From positions 22,136 to 86,135 of the forward strand of contig NZ_AJLR01000125.1 in assembly GCF_000307855.1 (NCBI RefSeq): a stretch of 64,000 nt of DNA, given 5' to 3'. The notes beneath the pieces are model-generated. The model saw nothing but the letters and a program-made list of their open reading frames with translations, was not told where the DNA came from and made no database searches. The position numbers and the translations under genes are program-made. Shown here in pieces: positions 9,125 through 17,223 of this stretch (the first letter of the stretch is position 1; each line of letters begins with the position of its first letter). The DNA is from Schinkia azotoformans LMG 9581. Lineage in GTDB: Bacteria > Bacillota > Bacilli > Bacillales > Bacillaceae_J.

Positions 9125-10477
9125 ATGAATGCCGCAGCCGTATTTGTAAATCCTAAAGCAACACAAAAGGTAGACATTCCGAAGAAATCGATGGATACAG
9201 TGAAAAATGGTGGTAATGAGACAAACCCATTTGCAAAACTATTGAGTGGGGAAGTAAACAAAAACGAATATGTAACAGTTCCTAAAGGGAAAGAGGATTC
9301 TCAGCCTCTTTTAGTAAAAGCCGAAGTTGCAGCTGATAATTCGGTGGATTCCGAAGAACTACTTCAGGCAATGGAACAATTGCAGGAGTTAATTCCAATA
9401 GATCAAGGTTTTATTGATCCTAAACTGATAGAAGATCCGGAAGTGTTAGCTTTGTTGAATCAAATGCCTCCGCAAATTCAGCAGTTACTGAAGGATTTTA
9501 TTCAATCAGGTCAATCATTTGAATATTTAGTAGCTCAAACAGAGACTGGCAGTCAAGAACAAATAGGTCTATTACTACTTTCTCTATATCAGCTTGAGAA
9601 AAAAGGACAATTACCAGATGATCTGAAACAGCCTGAATTTATGAAGCTTTTACAACGCCAAATAAATGAAGAGTTCAATGTTCAGATTCCTGAAAAAGAA
9701 GTTCAAAGCGCAAGCATGCTTTTAAGTAAGCTCAATGAATTGCTTAATAAAAAGAATACGACGAATCCGGTTGATACTGTCATGCAAAATAAATTTGAGC
9801 TAAGACAAGCGATTCAAAGGGTACTTTATAGTACGTCTGCTAACGAAAACGCTGGTCAGCAAGATACTGCTAAAAAGGAATCAAGTGGCACAACAAACAA
9901 TGTTACTGAAGTTAAAATGACACAATCTGTTGTGCACGAGGATGTATTTGACCAGCTTGTTGCTAGTTCTATCAAGGATGGGGGATCGGTAAATCGAATC
10001 CAACAATATGCTTTAAATGTAGGACAAACTTCCGGCTCGCCGTTGCCTGAGGACCAAATTTTGGAACAACTCCAAACTATCATGAAGCAAAGTAAATTTA
10101 GCACGTCACCGAATGGGACTAATCAATTGATGCTTAAGCTAAATCCTGCGCATTTAGGAACACTTACGATCAAGCTAATTGAATCAAATGGTGAAATGAT
10201 CGCTCGCATTATTGCATCATCGAAAACGGCCAAGGAAGTCATCGAAACAAACTTAAATTCACTAAGGCATGTTTTTACAACACAAAATATAACGGTTGAA
10301 AAGTTGGATATCCAGTATCAGGGTGATAGCCAGTTTGATGAAAGCAATAAAGGAAACCGTCAGCAAGAGGACCAATCGAAACGAAACGAGCAGGAACCAG
10401 CGAATCAAAGGAACAAAGATGAAGATTCAATAGATTCAAATTCATTTAAGGATGAACTATTAAACATTATGGTATAG
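9125..10477 (+). CDS. fliK: Flagellar hook-length control protein FliK
   Basis: Secreted molecular ruler that stops hook growth and switches export to filament substrates by acting on FlhB. The 450-residue product is low-complexity and Q/E/N-rich for most of its length, as usual for the family. It has the conserved C-terminal Flg_hook domain near residues 330-400, LMLKLNPAHLGTLTIKLIE followed by ARIIASSKTAKEVIETNL. The last 60 residues are very hydrophilic. The start is ATG 9125 behind AAGGAGGTGAG; a GTG inside that Shine-Dalgarno (9116) is rejected. Confidence 0.93.
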   Translation: MNAAAVFVNPKATQKVDIPKKSMDTVKNGGNETNPFAKLLSGEVNKNEYVTVPKGKEDSQPLLVKAEVAADNSVDSEELLQAMEQLQELIPIDQGFIDPKLIEDPEVLALLNQMPPQIQQLLKDFIQSGQSFEYLVAQTETGSQEQIGLLLLSLYQLEKKGQLPDDLKQPEFMKLLQRQINEEFNVQIPEKEVQSASMLLSKLNELLNKKNTTNPVDTVMQNKFELRQAIQRVLYSTSANENAGQQDTAKKESSGTTNNVTEVKMTQSVVHEDVFDQLVASSIKDGGSVNRIQQYALNVGQTSGSPLPEDQILEQLQTIMKQSKFSTSPNGTNQLMLKLNPAHLGTLTIKLIESNGEMIARIIASSKTAKEVIETNLNSLRHVFTTQNITVEKLDIQYQGDSQFDESNKGNRQQEDQSKRNEQEPANQRNKDEDSIDSNSFKDELLNIMV

Positions 10478-10495
10478 GAATGAGGTTATCATGAA

Positions 10496-11155
10496 ATGAC
10501 AAATACAATTGATCCAAGCCTATATCTAGAGAATTATAGACAGGCACAACGAAAAGCACCATCTAACAATTTAGGGAAAGACGAGTTTTTAAAAATATTA
10601 ATGGTGCAATTACAAAATCAGGATCCGCTAAATCCGATGGAAGATAAAGAGTTTATTGCCCAAATGGCTCAGTTCACATCATTAGAACAAATGACAAAAA
10701 TGGCCTCTTCTTTCGAAAAATTTATCGAATTTCAAAAAAGCAACACACTTAGCTCTTATGTTGGTTGGATAGGGAAAAAAGTTGATTGGGAAATTATCAT
10801 AAAGAATGTTGATGAGGACGGCAATGAACTTGAACCTACTATTGAAACAGGTTCAGGCACAATTGAATCAATTGTCAATAAAGGTGATATTGTCGAGCTT
10901 CACTTAGATGATGGTAAGGTAATATACCAAGATGAGATCAAAAAAGTGCAAAATCAATATGAATCATCTTATGAAAACCAATTAACAACGGCCAGCCAAA
11001 TGATTGGCAAACTTGTTTCATGGATCAATGAAGATGATGAACCGATTGATTCAATCGTTAGATCTGTCCAAATGAAAGATGGTATAGTTCAGTATGAATT
11101 AGAGGACGGAACTTTAATTAGCGGCAATCAAATAACAAAGGTGACTAAACAATAA
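10496..11155 (+). CDS. flgD: Flagellar hook assembly (capping) protein FlgD
   Basis: Scaffold that caps the growing hook and is later discarded. The conserved FlgD N-terminus is clear: LGKDEFLKILMVQLQNQDPL followed by MEDKEFIAQMAQFTSLEQM. At 219 residues it is longer than the ~140-residue B. subtilis protein. The extra C-terminus reads as two similar beta-rich modules, one opening YVGWIGKKVDWE and ending VIYQDEIKKVQ, the other opening MIGKLVSWINEDDE and ending LISGNQITKVTK. The ATG overlaps the stop of a two-codon ORF (ATG AAA TGA, 10491-10499). Confidence 0.93.
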   Translation: MTNTIDPSLYLENYRQAQRKAPSNNLGKDEFLKILMVQLQNQDPLNPMEDKEFIAQMAQFTSLEQMTKMASSFEKFIEFQKSNTLSSYVGWIGKKVDWEIIIKNVDEDGNELEPTIETGSGTIESIVNKGDIVELHLDDGKVIYQDEIKKVQNQYESSYENQLTTASQMIGKLVSWINEDDEPIDSIVRSVQMKDGIVQYELEDGTLISGNQITKVTKQ

Positions 11156-11170
11156 TTAGGTGGTGGAAAC

Positions 11171-11551
11171 ATGGATCATCGAATACAGCAATTAAACTAC
11201 CATCCACTCTCCCATATTAAGCAGCAAAGTAAAAAAACGGTCGACCATACTGGCCCTTCGTTTAAAGAACTGCTTGGCAATACTATCAAAGAAGATACTA
11301 CCTTAAAAATTAGTAAACATGCAGAAAAACGTTTAACTGAAAGAAATATAAAAATAGACCAAGAGCTTTGGAATAAAATTGAGCAAAAGGTTCATGAAGC
11401 AAAAGGTAAAGGTGTCAGCGATTCATTAGTTGTTACGGATCAAGCGGCGTTAATTGTCAGTGCTAAAAACAATACAGTCATTACCGCAATGGACCGAATT
11501 GAAGCAAGTTCACAAATTTTCACCAATATTAATGGAACGATCTTAATTTAA
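11171..11551 (+). CDS. Flagellar operon protein (TIGR02530-type), unknown function
   Basis: A 126-residue protein between flgD and the hook gene. After a variable N-terminus with GPSFKELLGNTI it has the block LKISKHAEKRLTERNIKID at about residues 50-68. The central and C-terminal part carries SDSLVVTDQAALIVSAKNNT and ends in VITAMDRIEASSQIFTNING. This matches my memory of the family annotated only as a flagellar operon protein in Firmicutes. B. subtilis has no obvious gene here, so this is an extra cistron relative to that species. It starts at ATG behind TAGGTGGTGG. A role in hook assembly is inferred from position only. Confidence 0.8.
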   Translation: MDHRIQQLNYHPLSHIKQQSKKTVDHTGPSFKELLGNTIKEDTTLKISKHAEKRLTERNIKIDQELWNKIEQKVHEAKGKGVSDSLVVTDQAALIVSAKNNTVITAMDRIEASSQIFTNINGTILI

Positions 11552-11560
11552 CGCAAGTAT

Positions 11561-11612
11561 AGAGCTGGACCGTATGGGGGCTCTAAAACACTGCTGACCG
11601 ATAGATGCAGTG
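11561..11612 (+). other. Two small stem-loops before the hook gene
   Basis: The 91-bp gap before flgG/flgE holds two short inverted repeats: AGAGC (11561-11565) with GCTCT (11580-11584), and CACTGC (11589-11594) with GCAGTG (11607-11612). Neither has a T run, so they are not terminators. They could protect or expose the message around an RNA processing point. The stems are short, so chance is possible. Confidence 0.3.
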
Positions 11613-11642
11613 AACAATAAACAATGAAGGAGCGCATATTTT

Positions 11643-12431
11643 ATGTTACGTTCAATGTATTCAGGGATTTCAGGAATGAAAAACTTCCAAACAAAACTAG
11701 ATGTAATTGGTAATAATATTGCCAATGTTAATACGTATGGGTTTAAGAAGGGAAGAGTAACGTTTAGTGATTTATATAGTCAACAAATATCAGGAGCCAC
11801 TGGTGCAACTGGAACTAGGGGTGGGGTGAATCCTAGACAGGTTGGACTAGGGGCCCAGTTAGCCTCAATCGATACAATTTATACTCCAGGGAGTACGCAA
11901 TCTACAGGGAGACCACTCGATTTAGCAATTACTGGCGATGGATATTTCCAGGTTAAAGACCCTGGTGGTAATATTTTATTTACTAGAGCTGGGAATTTTT
12001 ATTTTGATGAGAATAATGGTGATATTGTTAATTCAGATGGATACCACTTGGTTGGAACTGGAGGAAAAACACCTTTAAATATTCCAGCAGATGCTGAGTC
12101 CTTCAGTATTGGTGCTGATGGTACGATCAGCTACATTCCTGCTGGAGGTGGAACAGTAAACACAAGTCAAAAGATTGAGTTAATGAATTTCTCTAACCCA
12201 GGTGGCCTAACCAAGGTTGGTGGCAATTTGTTCCAAGAATCAGATAACTCTGGTACTGCGACAGCAATGAAAAATCCAAAAATTCAATCCGGCGCACTTG
12301 AAATGTCCAACGTCGACCTATCTGAAGAATTCACAGAAATGATCGTTGCCCAAAGGGGATTCCAAGCGAACACTAAAATTATTACAACATCTGACGAGAT
12401 CCTGCAAGAATTAGTTAATTTGAAACGATAA
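11643..12431 (+). CDS. flgG: Flagellar hook protein (FlgE of Bacillus; annotated FlgG by similarity)
   Basis: Rod/hook family protein secreted through the flagellar export system. The 262-residue product opens MLRSMYSGISGMKNFQTKLD and carries DVIGNNIANVNTYGFKKGRV, the central LDLAITGDGYFQVKDPGG and the C-terminal GALEMSNVDLSEEFTEMIVA plus GFQANTKIITTSDEIL. Its length and sequence match the fla/che-encoded B. subtilis protein, which databases name FlgG but which was shown to be the hook subunit FlgE. I keep flgG as the database symbol and hook as the function. The Shine-Dalgarno is AAGGAG; swrD follows. Confidence 0.9.
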   Translation: MLRSMYSGISGMKNFQTKLDVIGNNIANVNTYGFKKGRVTFSDLYSQQISGATGATGTRGGVNPRQVGLGAQLASIDTIYTPGSTQSTGRPLDLAITGDGYFQVKDPGGNILFTRAGNFYFDENNGDIVNSDGYHLVGTGGKTPLNIPADAESFSIGADGTISYIPAGGGTVNTSQKIELMNFSNPGGLTKVGGNLFQESDNSGTATAMKNPKIQSGALEMSNVDLSEEFTEMIVAQRGFQANTKIITTSDEILQELVNLKR

Positions 12432-12441
12432 ACGATAATGT

Positions 12442-12487
12442 AAGGAGGTAGGGAGTTAAGCCAACCGCTTGACTCCCATCTATTTTG
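12442..12487 (+). promoter_or_regulatory. Shine-Dalgarno separated from the swrD start by a hairpin
   Basis: A strong AAGGAGGT (12442-12449) lies 36 bases from the only sensible swrD start (TTG, 12485), far beyond normal spacing. Between them is an 11-bp stem (12451-12461 with 12467-12477; one G-U pair) around a 5-nt loop CAACC. If the stem folds, nine unpaired bases separate GGAGG from TTG, the ideal distance. There is no other Shine-Dalgarno near the start and no T run after the stem, so a terminator is unlikely. Such split ribosome sites are known in phage T4 gene 25; use here is an inference. Confidence 0.6.
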
Positions 12488-12697
12488 ATTAAACTTACAC
12501 GATTAAATGGACAAACCTTTTATCTAAATGCAGTTTATATAGAGCAAATCCAATCGTTTCCTGATACAACAATTACCTTAACGAATGGCAAAAAAATTGT
12601 CGTGCGGGAAGTAGAGGAAGATGTTATTCTTTTAGTTAGGGAATTCTATCGTGATATTAATATATTAGGACTTTCTGAACAAAGGGAGGAGGAATAA
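12485..12697 (+). CDS. swrD: Swarming motility protein SwrD (FlbD family)
   Basis: Small cytoplasmic protein of 70 residues that in B. subtilis raises flagellar motor power and is needed for swarming. The FlbD signature is complete: MIKLTRLNGQTFYLNAVYIE, then SFPDTTITLTNGKKIVVRE and a short C-terminal helix. Because the domain begins at the very first residues and there is no internal Met, the TTG start is well supported despite its distant Shine-Dalgarno, which a hairpin may bring close. Its stop overlaps the fliL ATG by one base. Confidence 0.92.
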   Translation: MIKLTRLNGQTFYLNAVYIEQIQSFPDTTITLTNGKKIVVREVEEDVILLVREFYRDINILGLSEQREEE

Positions 12698-13125
12698 TGG
12701 CTAAAAATAAAATGATTAATATAATGATTATCATTTTAGTAGTGATTGCTTTATCGGGTGTAGTGGCTTATTTTGTCATTACAAATATAAATAAAGTTGA
12801 TAGTCCAAAAGAACCGACGATTGATGAAATATTAGAACAATCGATTGATACCGAAGAAATAACAACAAACTTAAATGATGGCCATTATTTAGTTATTCAG
12901 TTGAAAATACAAACAGACAATAAAAAGACAAAAGAAGAGTTGGAAAAACGAACTTTCCAAATCAAAAATATACTTATCCAAGAGCTTTCTTCGATGAAGT
13001 CAGAGCAATTTACGTCGAAGGAAGGATTAATTGAAGTAGAAGAACTATTAAAAATGAGGCTGAATGAAATCGTGCAAAAAGGTACTGTAGAAAAAGTCTA
13101 CATTACAAATCGATTAGTTCAGTAG
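12697..13125 (+). CDS. fliL: Flagellar basal body-associated protein FliL
   Basis: Single-pass inner-membrane protein near the stators, needed for full torque or swarming in several species. The 142-residue product has one N-terminal transmembrane helix (about residues 7-30), then an extracytoplasmic SPFH-like FliL domain with HYLVIQLKIQTDNKKTKEEL and a C-terminal VEKVYITNRLVQ strand. The ATG overlaps the swrD stop (TAATG) and follows GGGAGGAGG, so the pair is probably coupled. It precedes fliM as in B. subtilis. Confidence 0.93.
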   Translation: MAKNKMINIMIIILVVIALSGVVAYFVITNINKVDSPKEPTIDEILEQSIDTEEITTNLNDGHYLVIQLKIQTDNKKTKEELEKRTFQIKNILIQELSSMKSEQFTSKEGLIEVEELLKMRLNEIVQKGTVEKVYITNRLVQ

Positions 13126-13157
13126 TATGTAGAGGTTTTTTTCGGAGGTGAGGGTAA

Positions 13158-14156
13158 TTGGCAGAAGAGGTTTTATCCCAAAGTGAAATAGATGCACTAC
13201 TATCGGCACTTTCAGCAGGGGAAATGAACGCAGAGCAATTAAAAAAAGAAGAAAAAGAAAAGAAGGTCAAGGTTTATGACTTCAAACGTGCATTGCGTTT
13301 CTCGAAAGACCAAATTCGCAGTCTTACAAGAATGCACGAGAACTTTGCAAGACTCTTAACGACCCATTTCTCTGCACAACTTAGAACATATGTGCAAATC
13401 TCTGTCGCATCTGTTGACCAAATTCCTTATGAAGAATTTATACGCTCCATCCCGAAAATGACAATTTTGAATGTTTTTGAGGTGCCGCCACTAGAGGGAA
13501 GGCTTTTGATAGAAGTAAATCCAAATATTGCTTACGCAATGATGGACCGTGTCCTTGGTGGGAAAGGAAACAGTATAAATAAAGTTGAAAATTTAACTGA
13601 AATTGAAACAAAAGTCATGTCCAATTTATTTGAACGTGCTTGTGAAAATCTTCAAGAGGCCTGGGCTTCTGTTGCCGAAATTGATCCAATGTTAACGGAC
13701 TTTGAGGTCAATCCACAATTTTTGCAAATGGTATCCCCAAACGAAACTGTTGTAGTCATTTCATTGAATACGACAGTTGGCGAAACAAGTGGAATGATTA
13801 ATATTTGCCTGCCACATGTATTATTGGAACCGATTATTCCAAAGTTATCTGTTCATTATTGGATGCAAACCAATAATAAAGAACGGATGCCTGAAGAGAT
13901 TTCGTTACTCGAAAAACGAATTAAAAAAGCAGAACTCCCTATACAGGCTATTCTCGGAGAGTCAACGATTAGTGTGCAGGAATTTTTAAACCTAAATGTT
14001 GGCGATGTTATTCAACTTGATCAACTTGTTGATAGCCCATTACAAATAAAAATTGCCGACCATCCAAAATTCATCGGGCAGCCAGGTAAAATGAGACATA
14101 ATATAGCAATTCAAATATTAGACAAAATAAAGGCGGGTGAAGACAATGGTCAGTGA
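13158..14156 (+). CDS. fliM: Flagellar motor switch protein FliM
   Basis: C-ring protein that binds CheY-P and controls the direction of rotation. The 332-residue product begins with the CheY-binding peptide EVLSQSEIDALLSALSAGEM, followed by VYDFKRALRFSKDQIRSL, the FliM middle domain (LTEIETKVMSNLFERA, HVLLEPIIPKLSVHYWM), and a SpoA (C-ring surface) domain at the end (VQEFLNLNVGDVIQLD). It uses TTG behind GGAGGTGAGGG and overlaps the fliY start by 11 bp. Confidence 0.97.
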   Translation: MAEEVLSQSEIDALLSALSAGEMNAEQLKKEEKEKKVKVYDFKRALRFSKDQIRSLTRMHENFARLLTTHFSAQLRTYVQISVASVDQIPYEEFIRSIPKMTILNVFEVPPLEGRLLIEVNPNIAYAMMDRVLGGKGNSINKVENLTEIETKVMSNLFERACENLQEAWASVAEIDPMLTDFEVNPQFLQMVSPNETVVVISLNTTVGETSGMINICLPHVLLEPIIPKLSVHYWMQTNNKERMPEEISLLEKRIKKAELPIQAILGESTISVQEFLNLNVGDVIQLDQLVDSPLQIKIADHPKFIGQPGKMRHNIAIQILDKIKAGEDNGQ

Positions 14157-15453
14157 TGGCATGCTGTCACAAGATGAAATTGATGCCCTACTCAGAGGGG
14201 GTGGGGATGATATCAGTTTTGATGAACCAACGAATTCAGATGATCAAACTACTAATATTGATGACTATTTGTCCCCTCTTGAACAAGATGCATTAGGTGA
14301 AATAGGGAATATTTCCTTCGGCAGCTCTGCGACTGCACTGTCGACTTTACTTAACCAAAAAGTTGATATAACGACTCCAAAGGTTTTTATCGTTAGGAAA
14401 AGTCAATTGGCAGAAGCATTTCCACAGCCCTATGTAGCAGTTCAAGTTCAATATACGGCAGGGTTTAAAGGAGTCAATTTGCTCGTTATTAAAAAAAGCG
14501 ATGCCGCGATTATTGCTGATTTGATGTTGGGTGGGGATGGTAAAAATCCATCAGAAGATTTAGGGGAAATTCAATTGAGTGCTGTTCAAGAAGCAATGAA
14601 CCAAATGATGGGTTCAGCAGCAACCTCAATGTCAACAATTTTTAGTAAAAAAGTTGATATTTCTCCACCAAGTATTGATTTTCTAGATTTTATGAAGGGA
14701 TCAGGTACTGACAGAGTTCCTGACGAGGAAGTACTCGTTCAAATTTCATTTAATTTAAAAATTGGTGATTTAATAGATTCAAATATTATGCAACTTTTAC
14801 AGATAGATTTTGCAAAGGACATGGTAGAAGGATTATTAAATCCACAGCCCAATAATGAACCTGATTTAGTAAATTCAAATCCGGCTAGTGTTATGAGTGC
14901 AGCACCAATGGAGCAGCCCGTTACTTCCGTCGAGCAAGAGAGCAATGCGCCGATTTTTAGTGCGCCAATGGAAGAGCCGACTATGAATATGAATTATTAT
15001 CAGGATCCTAGACAACAACAAATGCCGATGGGGAATTTTGGACAGCCGATGATGCCGTCATTTAATGGAGCAATGCCTAGTAATCCGATTCAAAGTGGTC
15101 CACAGCATATTGGTAGTGGTCCGGTAAATCCAACTAATGTTCAACCTGTTGTGTTTTCATCATTTGAGCAACCGACATTGCAGCGACAGGAGTCTAGTAA
15201 CCTTAGCATGCTTTTAGATATACCACTTCAAGTAACAGTTGAACTTGGAAGAACTAAACGGTCAGTTAAAGAAATATTAGATTTATCAGCCGGTTCCATT
15301 ATTGAACTAGATAAATTGGCAGGGGAACCTGTTGATATATTAATAAATAATAAATTGGTGGCTAAAGGGGAAGTAGTTGTCATTGAAGAGAATTTTGGTG
15401 TAAGGGTCACTGATATCATTAGTCAATCAGACCGCATCAAAAATTTACAATAA
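14146..15453 (+). CDS. fliY: Flagellar motor switch phosphatase FliY
   Basis: Switch component of Gram-positive motors that also dephosphorylates CheY-P. The 435-residue product has an N-terminal MLSQDEIDALLRGGG peptide like that of FliM, a CheC-type domain with two active-site helices (GEIGNISFGSSATALSTLL and AVQEAMNQMMGSAATSM), a variable Met/Pro/Gln-rich linker at about 250-350, and a C-terminal FliN/SpoA domain (LGRTKRSVKEILDLSAGSII). ATG 14146 follows GGCGGGTGA; a GTG at 14137 lies within that site and is rejected. Confidence 0.97.
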   Translation: MVSDGMLSQDEIDALLRGGGDDISFDEPTNSDDQTTNIDDYLSPLEQDALGEIGNISFGSSATALSTLLNQKVDITTPKVFIVRKSQLAEAFPQPYVAVQVQYTAGFKGVNLLVIKKSDAAIIADLMLGGDGKNPSEDLGEIQLSAVQEAMNQMMGSAATSMSTIFSKKVDISPPSIDFLDFMKGSGTDRVPDEEVLVQISFNLKIGDLIDSNIMQLLQIDFAKDMVEGLLNPQPNNEPDLVNSNPASVMSAAPMEQPVTSVEQESNAPIFSAPMEEPTMNMNYYQDPRQQQMPMGNFGQPMMPSFNGAMPSNPIQSGPQHIGSGPVNPTNVQPVVFSSFEQPTLQRQESSNLSMLLDIPLQVTVELGRTKRSVKEILDLSAGSIIELDKLAGEPVDILINNKLVAKGEVVVIEENFGVRVTDIISQSDRIKNLQ

Positions 15454-15482
15454 ATTATATAGAACCGATGGAGGTATGTATT

Positions 15483-15845
15483 GTGGCAAATAGAATTTTG
15501 ATTGTAGATGATGCAGCTTTTATGAGAATGATGATTAAAGATATCCTAACTAAAAATGGATTTGAAGTAGTTGGAGAAGCTGCTGATGGATTGCAAGCAG
15601 TTGAAAAATACAAAGAGGTTAATCCGGATTTAGTGACAATGGATATTACGATGCCTGAAATGGATGGCATTACATCATTAAAAGAAATCAAAAAAATCGA
15701 TCCAGGTGCAAAAATTATCATGTGTTCTGCAATGGGACAACAAGCAATGGTAATTGATGCTATCCAGGCTGGTGCAAAGGATTTTATTGTAAAGCCATTC
15801 CAAGCAGACCGCGTTTTAGAAGCAATCAAGAAAACACTTGGATAG
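15483..15845 (+). CDS. cheY: Chemotaxis response regulator CheY
   Basis: Single-domain receiver that carries the phosphoryl signal from CheA to FliM and FliY at the switch. The 120-residue product has the acidic pair VDDAAF (D9, D10), the phospho-acceptor Asp54 in TMDITMPEMDG, a conserved switch region CSAMGQQ, and the Lys in IVKPFQADRVLEAI. GTG 15483 follows GGAGG and gives the exact Bacillus length; an upstream in-frame ATG (15468) overlaps that Shine-Dalgarno and is rejected. Confidence 0.97.
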   Translation: MANRILIVDDAAFMRMMIKDILTKNGFEVVGEAADGLQAVEKYKEVNPDLVTMDITMPEMDGITSLKEIKKIDPGAKIIMCSAMGQQAMVIDAIQAGAKDFIVKPFQADRVLEAIKKTLG

Positions 15846-15867
15846 TAAAAGAGGGGGCAGCATATGC

Positions 15868-16524
15868 TTGCGTAAATTACTATTAATACTAATACTTTTG
15901 GTTTATGCTCCGTTTGGGCTAAATGTCCAAGCGGAGACAGATACAGGAAACGAAACCGTTGATCAGATGTTACAGGAAAGTCAAAACACCGATGCAACTT
16001 CTAAAACGACGAAACAAACAGATCAAGAATTAGTTCAAACTGAACCACCTGCAATTGAAAATCAATTTGGATGGCTTGATTTTGTAAAGATGTTTTTTGC
16101 ATTAGCTGTTGTTATTGCACTTATATACATTATTCTACGATTTATTAATAAGAGGAATCGTCTGTTTGGCCAAATGAAGGCAATGGAAAATTTAGGCGGC
16201 ATTTCTGTAGGCCCAAATCGTTCAATTCAATTAATTAGAATTGGCGAAACAGTTTTAGTTGTTGGAGTTGGGGAGACGATTCAATTGTTAAAAGAAATAA
16301 CTTCCCAAGATGAAATAGAGAAGCTTATAAGTCAAAATGAAATCCAGCCGATTCAAGTTGGACAAACTATACTAAATAAGATTATCTCTAAAAACGATGA
16401 TAAAACTAGTATGAAAAGTAGTTCTGCAAATAGCTTTAGTCACATGCTTAAGGGGCAATTAGAGGATCTAGCTGAAGGGAGAAAAAAGCTTTATGACAAA
16501 ATTAAGAGGGATCAGGACGAATGA
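15868..16524 (+). CDS. fliO: Flagellar export/biosynthesis protein FliO (FliZ)
   Basis: Membrane protein that helps assemble the FliP core of the export gate. The 218-residue product has a signal-like hydrophobic N-terminus (RKLLLILILLVYAPFGLNVQ), a hydrophilic linker, a transmembrane helix near residues 74-92, and a FliO domain with MKAMENLGGISVGPNRSIQL. The start is taken as TTG 15868, ten bases after GAGGGGG; ATG 15863 is in another frame and stops after three codons. Its last four bases overlap the fliP start. Confidence 0.9.
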   Translation: MRKLLLILILLVYAPFGLNVQAETDTGNETVDQMLQESQNTDATSKTTKQTDQELVQTEPPAIENQFGWLDFVKMFFALAVVIALIYIILRFINKRNRLFGQMKAMENLGGISVGPNRSIQLIRIGETVLVVGVGETIQLLKEITSQDEIEKLISQNEIQPIQVGQTILNKIISKNDDKTSMKSSSANSFSHMLKGQLEDLAEGRKKLYDKIKRDQDE

Positions 16525-17201
16525 CTGAGTTTCTTCCGGGTATTGATCCAAGCTTTTTTAATAGTACAGATCCAGCTAACGTGTCCACAACTGTTCGGTT
16601 AATTCTTCTCTTAACAGTTCTTTCAATCGCTCCTAGTATATTAATTTTAATGACTAGCTTTACAAGAATCATTATCGTCCTTTCTTTTGTAAGGACGTCA
16701 CTGGCAACACAACAAATGCCGCCAACACAGGTGTTAATTAGTTTAGCCCTTTTTATGACATTTTTTATTATGGCACCAACGTTTTCGGAAATTAATGACC
16801 AAGCGGTTTCTCCTTTTTTGGATGGTCAAATTACGGAACAGCAGGCGTTTGATCGTGCATCTGTACCAATTAAGGAGTTTATGAGTAAACATACAAGGCA
16901 AAAGGATTTAATGCTGTTTCTAAACTATGCAGATATGGAAAAACCAAAAACGATTGAGGATATCCCATTAACAGCGCTTGTGCCTGCTTTTGCGATAAGT
17001 GAAATTAAAACCGCATTTCAAATTGGTTTTATGATCTTTGTCCCGTTTTTAGTAATCGATATGATCGTAGCCAGCATTTTGATGTCGATGGGGATGATGA
17101 TGCTCCCACCTGTTATGATATCATTACCATTTAAAATATTATTATTTGTTATGGTCGATGGCTGGTATCTAGTTGTAAAGTCATTGCTTTTAAGCTTTTA
17201 A
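16521..17201 (+). CDS. fliP: Flagellar type III export gate protein FliP
   Basis: Core subunit of the FliPQR export channel. The 226-residue product is strongly hydrophobic, with an N-terminal targeting segment, and the FliP signatures LTSFTRIIIVLSFVRTSLAT-like helix, QMPPTQVLISLALFMTFF, and MSMGMMMLPPVMISLPFKI near the C-terminus. It starts within the fliO stop (ATGA), so translation is probably coupled. Confidence 0.97.
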   Translation: MTEFLPGIDPSFFNSTDPANVSTTVRLILLLTVLSIAPSILILMTSFTRIIIVLSFVRTSLATQQMPPTQVLISLALFMTFFIMAPTFSEINDQAVSPFLDGQITEQQAFDRASVPIKEFMSKHTRQKDLMLFLNYADMEKPKTIEDIPLTALVPAFAISEIKTAFQIGFMIFVPFLVIDMIVASILMSMGMMMLPPVMISLPFKILLFVMVDGWYLVVKSLLLSF

Positions 17202-17223
17202 CTTCATTATATAGGGTGATTAC

